Positions 46,677 through 56,125 of a stretch of 56,125 nucleotides of DNA are shown here, piece by piece. Positions within the stretch are counted from its first letter, which is position 1; each line of letters starts with the position of its first letter. The notes beneath the pieces are model-generated. The model saw only the letters and a list, made by a program, of their open reading frames with translations. It was not told the DNA's origin and did not search any database. The position numbers and the translations under genes were made by a program. This DNA is from Ectocarpus siliculosus. Lineage: Eukaryota > Sar > Phaeophyceae > Ectocarpales > Ectocarpaceae. Where the stretch lies: assembly GCA_000310025.1 (NCBI GenBank), contig FN649726.1, positions 1,477,649-1,533,773 of the forward strand, written 5' to 3'.

Positions 46677-48115
46677 TAGGAGAGGTAGTAAATAGTGGTC
46701 GTGATCCCTTTTCAAGTACCATTGGCTCGTTTACCGCAAACACAGCAGTGTTGAGGTGGCGTGAGGCGCGCCTTCCGACAGTTAGTGTGATTTACAGAGA
46801 GAGGGAGTGATGTTCATTGTTAGCTACAAGAGGGCGAGGGGGTGGTGTTCATCATCATCAGCTAGAGAGAGGGGGGGGGGGGAGCTCATCATCATCATTA
46901 GCTGGCAACTCAAAAGAGATTCCACATATGTATGTATGTACATATATACAAGGCGTCCCTCCGGAGTGAGGTAAAGAGAGCACCGCGGCAGGGGGTGATG
47001 CGAAAACATGCAAAAAGCAAACGCAAATATAGAATATAGAGTACGCACTGTTCGTTCCTTCTACATTCCGCATTTGCCGTTTTTCTGATGCTGCGTCTCC
47101 CACCGCCGCGGATTCCAGGCCGTCCAGGCCGCCAAACGACTTGAAATTCATTAGAACAGTATTGTCGCCCAGGAAATGTGCACACACACCCTCGGCACAG
47201 GCGGGCGGAGAAGCGTTGTAGTCGCGCGTTTAGCATGCAAACAGTGTGCTGTAGGGCAGTGACCGCAGCATCGTGGTGTGTGTCGCACATTCCGGAGAAA
47301 AGAAGAGGCCATATGGATGTGGATGTATTTTTTGTGGAGAAGGTGGGACGGATCAAATGAATCCATCCACAGACAGGAGCAGCGCGCGTGTGTGTGTGTT
47401 CATTATTAGCATCGACCGCGCTAACCGGCTGACCAATGAAAAGACGTCAGTCTTACAAGTAGTGCGGTTGAAAACACAAAACACTTCTATCTGACATGAA
47501 CATGTTTGTGTGTGTGTGTGTGTTTTTTTTTCAAACATTCAAAGATGGATACGTACACGTAAGCAGACACAGCCAAATTATCACGCAGTACATACATACA
47601 TAACACGCATGTACGTACTGTGCACCCACCACTACGGGGGGGGAGCAATTTCAAATAGACGCGGGTGGTGGGTGGCCCCGACAAGGCTGGAAAAAGGCCA
47701 AAAACTCCGGTCGGATGTACCTCAAATTTAGCTAGAAAGTGACCCAAATTAAGCGCACTGGCCCAAAAATAGCGCCGAATGCGTCGGAGGCACGGTTTTA
47801 ACCCTGCTCCACACTCCGCACTCCACGCTCTACCAGCCACGCCAGCTGTGGATCTGCCGCAATCTTCATCGGAGATCGTGGGCTCGTGGGCCGCGACCGA
47901 AAAAACGGAGATCTGTGAGAACGTGTGTCGATCTACGGTTTTCGGAGATCTACCACGTATGTGCGTAACCAATGAAGCAGACACTCCTCCTCTACACAGC
48001 AGACAGAGCAGACGGCACACATCTCTCTTTCATGTGGAGCTAACGACCGACCAAACCAAACTTCTCGGTATCGTGTATCAGAAGGAAAGATCTCCCCATC
48101 CCAGCCCGCGTGGTA
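46677..48115. other. Divergent intergenic region upstream of glutamate synthase
   Basis: Contains ATC and TATG microsatellites (46850-46945) and R1 copy 47388-47492. The last few hundred bases should hold the promoter and 5' leader of the glutamate synthase gene. I could not pick a defined TATA box or transcription start. Confidence 0.4.
47388..47492 (-). repeat. Dispersed short repeat R1, best inverted copy
   Basis: The reverse complement matches 2574-2670 over almost its whole length: AGATAGAAGTGTTTTGTGTT, AACCGCAC, CTGACGTCTTTTCATTGGTC, CGGTTAGCGCGGTCGATGCT. It differs by a short insertion and scattered changes. Both copies end in an AC-rich tract. Confidence 0.75.
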
Positions 48116-50878
48116 ATGGCGAGGGCAGGCAGCGCCAGCGTTGCTGCTGCGCTGTTGGTGCTGGTGGGGCTGATCGGGGGCGGGCAACGGCAACAGCATG
48201 TAGTTCATGCTTTTTTGAACCCGCTCCTGTCCCGCACGACTGCCGCTGCTTCCGGCAGAAGGCACCACCGACACATCGTCGGGGGCATCTCGAGAAGACC
48301 GGCCCCTTCCTCGATCTCTCGTTCTACGGCTTACAATTACGCCCTTGAAGGGGTCATGAGCACGTCGGCAACCAGGGGAACCCCCGAGCCAGGCCCCGCT
48401 TGGCTGGTGGAAGAGCGAGATGCCTGCGGGGTGGGCTTCATCGCCAATCCGAAGCCGGAGCACAAGGTGGTGGAGCTCGGCCTCGCGGCGCTGGGTTGCA
48501 TGGAGCACAGGGGTGCCTGCCTCGCGGACAACGTGTGAGTTTTGGATGATTTTTTCATAGGATTGTAAATTCATGACGTTGCAGACATGCGGTTGTTGGT
48601 TCAACCGAGGCCCTCGAAGGGCGATTTTTTACTGGTGGTGCATGAACAAAAACGAAAAAGCTACCAAACTGCTGTTTTGTTGAGCCTGTTACACGCAGGG
48701 GAGATGTCCCTTAATGCTGTCTGGGAAATCGTAGACATACAGGTACTTTCTGACGCTATTAATTCATTGCTAATCTGTCTCTGACTCTTTTCTCTATAAA
48801 GATGGATTCGTTGTGTCATACTAAGAAAAAAATGGAAAAGGAAAAGGAGAAACCCCGGGTTTTGTAGAGTTCTGCGATTCGTCCAAGTGTTTGACTCGAC
48901 CTTACTCGACCATCCCGCCCTCGATTAACTCGCGATTTTTTGCACTAGATGCGCAAAGAAAGCCAGTACCCTAGATCAACTGCTTTGGGACGTTTTGGGG
49001 TGCATCATAGTTGTAAAAAGGACGACAAGGGGAAATTTCAAGAAGAGTTCTGCGATCTGGCGTGGTTGTTGGCGCGCGTGTTCTCTGTTTTTGACTCGAC
49101 ATTAATCCACAATGCCGACGCCGATTTACTCGGAGTGTTTTTTCAATAGACGCGAAAACGAAGCCAGAACCCTGGATCGACTGCTGTGAGTCGTTTAGGC
49201 ACCCTAACACATAGTCCTGTTTGGTTTTGACGAGCCACTCCTATGACATACCACATGGTGTCGTATACACACATACACATGCATGCACGGTGGGGCTTTC
49301 TCTCTATCCAAGAGAACCGCGCGAACACCAGTATCATTTTCGGATAGCATGCAGAGAACCCGCAGCCCGCACTGCATGGGAGTAGTAGCAGTCGCGAGCA
49401 GAGCACAGGACAATGGCGGGCGCTGCCTTGACAGATCATGCAGAGGATGAGAAGATCCAAGTTAAAAACTCTCCAACGGCCACAACTAGTCTCGCTTCTA
49501 AAACTCAGCAGACCAAGCAAGCGCTGCGTCGTAACTAAAGCAGCAGGGCAAGGAACAAAGACCTGCTTGGGAAAGCGTGTGTATTGGTCTGACAAGGTTC
49601 ATTCGGCTGCCAGGCTCTCTGTTTAGCCGGGGGGCGCACCCTCTCTCTCTCTGTCATCAGCTGTCAGCTTCGAGGCTCTCTGGTGGGCGGCGTACGCTCT
49701 CTCTCTCTCTCTCTCTCTCTCTGCTCTGGGTCGCTGTTGTTGCTGCAGCAGCAACCAGCTGCTAACACTCTTCATTGCTGGCGTGGTGGCTGTTCTGTGG
49801 CGGCTGTGTCTGCGGCACAGCTGTGAGGTCTCTAACACGTCAAAGAGTGTTGCTGTCGGTATTGGACATATCCCCCTCTCTTTTCTCTATATGTCCAATA
49901 CCGACGGAAACGTGCACCACCACTAAAAAATCGCCTTTCCCGAGGGACCACCAAAACTTCGAAAGTTCTCTGTGACCATGCTCATCAATTGCTCATTAAT
50001 TTGTGGCAGGGACGAGTGCCCACCGCAGTTGCCCCTTTTTCTCATAGATCCGGGCGATGTGCTTCAACATCGCGGCGTTGCCTTCCCTCCGAAGGGGAGG
50101 GTGGTTTCTCGTTTTGTGTGTGTTTGCAAACCAACCTTTACTTACGGATACCGTATGTGCTGATCGTTGTCAGACCCATAGCGGAAGCAACAGCAGCCCT
50201 GGATTGCCGCCCTACTGTTGGAGGGTTGTGTGCACCACCTCGTCCATGTATGCCCGCACAGAGGGAGTTGCTGGAGAGACATCCAATCGAGTTCGTAAGC
50301 GCAGCCTCCACCCCGTAGATACGGACGATACCTACGGTCCTTTTCGGCTACAACAGCCCCATCGGCCAAACAAAAGCTCGTAGCTACCTTTTGATTGTGG
50401 AGTGTTGATTTCGATTATGTGGTGAAGGGTCTCAAGGTGCCTTGGCAGTCTAGTAATATGCTCCCTACCTCACCCCCTATCGCATGTATGTAGACACAGC
50501 AGCACTGAGCTAGCTGCACACCAACGGATGCAACCTCCCGAAACTAACCAACCCCCTTTCGACCACTACCGCTCCCCGCGCGTGTGTAGATCCGGAGACG
50601 GGTCGGGCATCATGACCTCGGTGCCGTGGGCTCTTCTCGAGCGCGAGTACTCCGACATGGGGGTGGAGACGGACTCCCTGCCCCCCCGCGACCAGCGTGC
50701 GGTGGGCATGCTGTTCCTGCCACAGGCCGAGGACGCCGCCGCCGAGTGCCGCTCGGTGGTCGAGAAGATCATGACCCAGGCCGGGCTGGAGTTTCACGGG
50801 TGGCGGTCGGTGCCCGTCGACCCGTCGTCTCTGGGCCAGCAGAGCAGGGAGAACCAGCCCAACATTCAGCAGGTGAAG

Positions 50879-50910
<32 letters not shown>

Positions 50911-53900
50911 TGCACTCTCGCACGTGTACGTGTGATCCCTTGCCCCCCTTCCCCGCGGTAACACTGCCAATTTCTGGAAGGAACGATACCGTCGTGTTTC
51001 TGGCTGCGAGAGAGAGGTCAAGTTGGCGCTTGTTTCTATTTTCATCTCGAAGGCACCGGTTGCGGTCATCGTAGCTAGGACTCCAGAGCCGAGATAGGAT
51101 AGTGGGGAATCGGCTTCGTGCTTCCGGCGAGCTATCTCCCGGAGCACTCGCGTGATGTTTGCGGTGCGTCCTGTCTGTTGCCGTTGCACGGCGGTGTCGA
51201 CCATCTTCTCGTCGTCCTACACGCATGTTCACGGCCAGTCTTGTCATCACCGACTAGATTGTTTTGGAGGATGAGCTACAATGTAGTTATCGTACAAAAT
51301 TTCCTCCAACCATAGCATACCTTCTTGTCAAAATCTGCAAGGATTGTACATGTTCTTTCTGCTTTCAACATGCACCAGAAAAGTAAGTACGCGATCAGTG
51401 AACACACAGTTGTCTCCCCCCCCCCACCCCCCCGAATTTCCTTCCCCTCTCTCGCTGCGCAGTTCATGGTGAGCAGCGAGAAGACCTCCGGAGACGCCCT
51501 CGAGCGTGAGATGTACCTGCTGCGGCGCATGGCGGCGAAACTTCTTGTCGACCGTGGCTTTGATTGGCAATCGGACATGTACATCTGTTCGCTTAGCTCT
51601 CGCACGATCGTGTACAAGGGCATGACAAACGCCAACGTGAGTGCAACTAACTGCCGTAAAGACGACCATAGTGTTGTGAAATAGAGTTGGAATTGCTCAT
51701 GTTGGTGTTGGTGTTGGTGTTGGGAAGTTGTTGCTGCTGTGGTTTGTGTAGTTGCTGTTTTAGTTGTTGCAAGCAGGTGTTGTTGTCGTTGTCGCAGGTG
51801 TTTGTTGGTGTTTTTGCTTCAGGGTCTGGAGCTCGCCGTTAGTGTTGGCGTTTCTGGTGCTGCGATCGTTCTCGGTTTCGGTGGAGGTGACCTTCCATGT
51901 ATTTGCGGCCTCGGGGTCTGACCGGGATGTTGTGGGCCGTACGTCAGCGGCGTAAGAGCTGTCCGTGTGAGCGTCGGTGTTGATTCACCGGTTTGTGGCG
52001 CGATGTAACTCAACCTTAGCGGTGAGTGAGCGCTGCCGGCGCTGTTGGTGTGTGGGTGCATCTGGTTCTCGTTGCCATGTATGCCGGTTGTTCTTGCCTG
52101 CCTAGCTGTGTATGCTGGAATTGGGTCTGATGCTGGTGGGTAAATCAAGAAACGAGAGCGCCCTCATGTACGGTGGTGCAGTGCAGTGTTCGCCCATCTC
52201 GCCTTGCCAACAGAGGAGAAACGCCAATAACAAAACGTGAAACGTCGTAAGACTATGACCTCGTCTCTTTGTCCGTCCCCCATGTGCTTGCCTTGGTGTT
52301 CGTCCATTTTCCGCCGCGCTTTCAGGCCTTAGGCATGTTCTACAAGGACCTCAAGGACCCGGATTACGCAACCACCTTTTGCGTGTATCACCGGAGGTTC
52401 AGGTGCGCCCCCCTTCCCCCCCCCTCCCCCCTCCCCCCATCTAGTCCGCCCCCTATGGTTTAAGCAGGGTGCGTAATTTCCATGGTATTGGGTTTTCCCC
52501 GACCCGTACCTTCGCCCGTTCTGTGGAAGAACCGGTTGGCTGTTTGGTGGTATTAAGCGGTATTGGTGGTGGAGTTTGTTGATGGTGTCTGACGTCTTGT
52601 TCATCTACTCCCCACCCCCAACTGGCCTGCCGCGTCGGCTTGGCACGGCTGACCGAGGAAAAACAGCACTCTTGAGGGTAGCAGCCTACACTCGCTGGCG
52701 TTTGTTCCACTTCGACTACAGCATGCGACAGTATCGCGCGTTTTTTTCGTTCGGTCTCTTGCTCCGCAACAACCATGGTTTTTCTGCCTGAACGGTGCAC
52801 GTCGGCGAAACCATGAACGGCGTAGCTGGGGCGGACGCTCTCACTCACGCGAGTCGAGCGACGTCTGCTGCTCGACTCAACTGAGCGAGAGCGCGTCTGG
52901 GCGTCCGACCCAACTACGCCATCCATGGTTTCGTCGACGAGCACCGTCTGCAGCAGCTCCGGGTTGAGCATCATCCTGAGCAGCGGCCGTAGTGCAGCGT
53001 TGAGGTAGAATATGTGAAGTTGTTTGCGGGGGAAGGGACAGAGGAAAACGCCGCGTGGTAAGTTTTTCATTGTTGAGGAAACCTTTGTTGGCGTTGCAGT
53101 ATTCGTGTCAGCGGCGAAGTTTCGGGAGATTGTCGGCGATGCTCACAACGCGTAGTTTCCCCCGGACACGCGAAAGCTGTACGACACGTCATCGAGAAAA
53201 ACGCCTCGGGCGAAAGCAGCCAACGATAACTTGCGCACGGGCATTGGCCTGTCGCTTTTGATCTCGTGAACATCACGGCGTCGTCGTGGAGTGCCTTGGG
53301 ATGCTTGATTGTTGGTGTCCCTACAGTGCGAAGGACGTCCGCTTTCGACGCCGGTTGACGATGAAAAACGGTTGCCGCAGCCACCATTCGACGATGCTGC
53401 TTGAAGCACGTGTGTTGCGTCCGTTTAATTCCTCCCTTCTTTGTGTTCTGCCGATAAGAGCATCGCGCACAGTATCGCAAATCGCTGGCCATGAACGCTC
53501 TTCATCCTCGCTTGTTGCGAACACCCATTATAGCCTCTACAGTTGCGAACACCCATTATAGCCTCTACAGTTGCGAACACCCGTTATAGCCTCTACAGTT
53601 GCGAACACCCGTTATAGTCTCTACAGTCAGAGCCAGCACTTTCTAGCTTGGCATGGCAGTAAAGAATTCGATGTAGCCTCGAAGATTTCAACATCAAGGC
53701 ACTTGAGCACCATTTTTAAGCTCAGCTCAAGAACCCCTACACTAACACCCCTATACAGCGGCCATTTGTAGCATTACCCTAGGAAGTAGACACCCAGCCT
53801 CGACAAAACCTACAGGGGTTCTGAAGTGCGAGCGTCAATTATAGTCCCGTTTTCTCCTCTTGTTTTTTCCCCCCTCTCCAGACGCGAACAAGCCTCATCC

Positions 53901-56068
53901 GCCCCTTGCGATTTGCTTTCGCCACCGACGTACTCTCCACACGGATCCATCATCCACACCTTGTAAGAACCATCATCCACACCTTGTAAGAACCGTCATC
54001 CACACCTTGTAAGAACCTGACCACGTAGCGTTACCGGCCACGCCTCAGAAAACGTCGTTGTTCTCGCGTGCGCGTCACGCACTACGACTGACTTGTAATA
54101 TTTTGTTCGCGCATTTTGTGTTTGAATCTGTGTTATTTTCTCGTTGTTGTTGTTGGTGGCGGTGGGGGTACATGACATGCGCAGCACGAACACCATGCCC
54201 AAGTGGCCTCTCGCCCAGCCGATGCGCATGCTGGGGCACAACGGAGAGATCAACACGCTCCTGGGAAACATAAACTGGGTGAGGGCACGCGAGGGGGGAC
54301 TGGACACGTCTTGCGAGTTCGACCCTGAGGGGGATACTCAGAACTTTATCAACAACTGCGACATCCAAGGTGGGTGGTGTTCGTGGATCAAGCTCGCCCG
54401 TAAGCAACTACTACGTGCGGGGGGAGGGGTGTGATGAATCGTGTGCAAACCTCAAAAGACCAATGTTAGTCATCAATCTTTGATGGGGGTCATGCACAAG
54501 TGCGCGGAGAGTTGCGGCGGGGGGTACAAGATGTGATCCGTTAGGATGCTCGTGTGCTGCTCATCGTCTTCGCAACCGAAGCCGCAGCGAACGCCGCCGC
54601 CGGAACAGGAGGGCCGGCGTCCTTACACAGTACCGCCAAGCTGCGTCAACTCGATGCAGGATGCAATACAGCTCAACGAACGCCTTCGTGAAACGGCAGC
54701 AACATCTGCGCGAAAGCCACCCGATCGCCGTCGCACCCGCAGTGTTATGCCACGCTAACAGCTTCGCCGCCGACTAAAGCAGCAGTCGGTACACTATCTG
54801 CCCCCAAGTCACGTCGTCATCGAAGTAGTGCCTAGAGAGGACAACATGGGGAGCGTACCTAGGAGCAACGGTATGACGCGTTTTTTCATGTGCTTGTAGC
54901 CGGACAAGCCAAGCGGGGGAGACATTCAAGTTTGGCTTCCTGGGCAACCAAACGACGGGTGATTTGTATTTTTCTTCAGCATCCAGCGAGCCGGCTTCGC
55001 CCTCGAAGCGGGCTCCCTGGGTGCTGAAGGAAAATTACCAACTACCGGTCGTGGAGTAATTATAAAAGCCGAACTTGCGTAGGCAGACGCGACACCATGG
55101 AGTCGAAGTGCATCCCTGCTTGGTTGTCCGGGTACGCACGTGAGATAATGCGCCATGCCTTGCTCCTAGGAACTCTCCCTTGTTGTCCTCGCCAGGCACT
55201 ACTTTGCCGACGACGTGTCTTGGGGGCAGATGCCGGTTGCTGTTGTAGTCGGCGTTGTTGTTGGCCGAGTCGTACGATGTTGCGGGCGGGGCGGCGGTAG
55301 TGCTTCGGTCGGGCGGCTTTCGCGGAGAGGTTGCTGCCGTTGACGAAATCGTTCGTCGAGCTGTATCGTATCCTACATCGCGTTAATGCCGCTTCGGTTG
55401 GGTGCAAGGAAGCTGGCGCTCCTGGTCTGGCGGTGGCGTTCGCTACGCGAAGACGACGAGTAGTTATGCTGTGTAGAACAAGGGGAAGCAGAGTGTCCTC
55501 TGCACAGTATCCCGTCGGTTAGGTGCTTGGCGGGACGATGGGGATCTTCTTGCCGAATAACTCGCCCTCTGGAAGAAAGCTGAAGCTCTCAGGAGGTGTG
55601 GTTTTCCAACAACTTGGACCGACTTCCCTAGGCATCTCTTTGTCTTCACTCTTTTTCTCTGTCTATCTTTCCTTATGTTCTCGTCCCTTGCTCATCCGTC
55701 TCGCTCATCTGTCTCCCAGCTCTCCGCGCCTGGTCTCCTTACCCCCCCCCTCTCGCTGTTTTTTAACGTTTGCCGTTGTCGATTTCACGCCCTGTTCTCT
55801 TTCTCCTCACCAGTTCTGACTCTCATCGTGCTCGTCGCCTGGTACGTACCGATAACTTTATTTTTTGTTTTTGTTTGGTCACGTTGGTCACGACAATCAA
55901 GACGACGAGACCTTCGAGGCACTCGTGGACAACGGCAAGTCTGACTCGGCCAACCTGGACTCGGTCGTCGAGCTGCTGGTGCAGTCCACCAAGTCGCCCA
56001 TGGAGGCCCTGATGATCATGGTGCCGGAGGCCTTCCGGTCCCAGCCTGCGCTCAACAGCAGGCCGGAG
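48116..56068 (+). CDS. GOGAT: Glutamate synthase (ferredoxin-type GOGAT), plastid-targeted, N-terminal part; truncated by contig end
   Basis: Makes glutamate from glutamine and 2-oxoglutarate; only the glutaminase-side N-terminal part is present. Exons: 48116-48534, 50590-50872, 51463-51636, 52326-52402, 54185-54369, 55902-56068, all with matching phases and GT-AG borders. The start is ATG 48116. Residues 1-30 have a hydrophobic core ([14 protein letters not shown]) then VVHAFLNP, a signal peptide with an A-F cleavage motif as in stramenopile plastid proteins. Mature motifs: [11 protein letters not shown], whose Cys is the Ntn-type glutaminase nucleophile; [81 protein letters not shown]. The first domain resembles cyanobacterial and plastid Fd-GOGAT, but the flavin/FeS and synthase domains lie off the contig, so Fd- versus NAD(P)H-dependence is inferred. 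Confidence 0.93.
48830..49200. repeat. Diverged tandem duplication in GOGAT intron 1
   Basis: About 48830-49000 and 49018-49200 share GAGTTCTGCGAT, TTTGACTCGAC, GATTTACTCG/GATTAACTCG, then AAGCCAG.ACCCT.GATC.ACTGC in the same order. The period is about 190 bp. Confidence 0.65.
49699..49722 (+). repeat. (CT)n microsatellite
   Basis: Uninterrupted CT run in GOGAT intron 1, preceded by other CTCTCT stretches. Confidence 0.95.
49855..49905. repeat. Perfect 17-bp inverted repeat (hairpin)
   Basis: GTCGGTATTGGACATAT at 49855-49871 and its exact reverse complement at 49889-49905 are separated by a 17-base pyrimidine loop. It lies in GOGAT intron 1. Confidence 0.9.
50877..50911 (+). repeat. CTG trinucleotide repeat just after a splice donor
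   Basis: CTGCTGCTG-type run starting four bases past the donor of GOGAT exon 2 (exon end 50872). Confidence 0.9.
52793..52946. repeat. Imperfect foldback (inverted repeat) of about 150 bp
   Basis: The left arm starts CGGTGCACGTCGGCGAAACC and includes GGCGTAGCTGGGGCGGACGC. The right arm, reverse complemented, starts CGGTGCTCGTCGACGAAACC and includes GGCGTAGTTGGGTCGGACGC. The arms are about 60 bp and run inward to a short GC-rich centre containing CGAGTCGAGCG and CTGCTCGACTC. It lies in GOGAT intron 4. Confidence 0.85.
53514..53625 (+). repeat. 28-bp tandem repeat, four copies
   Basis: Unit GTTGCGAACACCCRTTATAG followed by YCTCTACA. Copies begin at 53514, 53542, 53570 and 53598 with only single-base changes. 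In GOGAT intron 4. Confidence 0.95.
53948..54016 (+). repeat. 23-bp tandem repeat, three copies
   Basis: Unit CATCATCCACACCTTGTAAG followed by AAC, starting at 53948, 53971 and 53994. Each copy contains a donor-like GTAAGA. In GOGAT intron 4, about 170 bp before exon 5. Confidence 0.95.
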
Positions 56069-56103
56069 GTTCGTATTGGGGCTTGAAGAGAGTAGCATGA
56101 CGA

Positions 56104-56125
56104 CCCCCCCCCCCCCCCCCCCCCC
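56104..56125. repeat. Poly-C contig end
   Basis: A pure C run ends the window 36 bases after the donor of GOGAT exon 6. It is probably an assembly end rather than a natural feature. Confidence 0.85.

Noticed and set aside
53514-53625. CRISPR-like array
   Set aside because: The 28-bp units are directly adjacent with no spacers, and the locus is in a eukaryotic intron.

Overview
The window looks like a nuclear contig of a photosynthetic stramenopile, most likely a brown alga close to Ectocarpus. The reasons are: genes broken into many short exons (about 40-300 bp) by introns of about 0.3-2 kb with GT-AG borders; low-complexity Ala/Gly/Ser-rich protein tails; abundant microsatellites; and a glutamate synthase whose N-terminus reads as a signal peptide followed by an A-F motif, the bipartite plastid address of secondary red plastids. 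The species call is inference. Both ends are homopolymer runs, and there is one 19-base N gap (14437-14455). I joined exons by hand from splice sites and reading phase, so gene spans are models.

Layout. 1-5235: GC-rich contig end, a retroelement-like ORF remnant and dispersed repeats. 5236-7206 (-): a DUF4419-family gene. 9428-19668 (-) and 20909-33047 (-): two head-to-tail genes for six-transmembrane voltage-gated K+ channels with a C-terminal cyclic-nucleotide-binding-like fold. They share architecture but differ in intron positions and in that domain. 33048-36134: no gene seen, but a near-perfect 204-bp tandem duplication lies upstream of the second channel. 36135-42780 (-): a two-domain AAA+ ATPase resembling AFG2/SPATA5, with Gln in place of the catalytic Walker B Glu in both ATPase domains. 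43518-44798 (-): a GC-rich coiled-coil ORF of unknown function. About 45276-46260 (-): fragments of an unidentified spliced gene. 48116-56068 (+): the 5' third or so of a plastid glutamate synthase, cut by the contig end.

The genes form no operon or pathway; eukaryotic neighbours here look independent, except that the two K+ channel genes are probably an old tandem duplication. The items most worth following up are the double Walker B substitution in the AAA+ protein, the divergent ligand domains of the two channels, the assembly gap that falls on one channel's selectivity filter, and several short repeat families.
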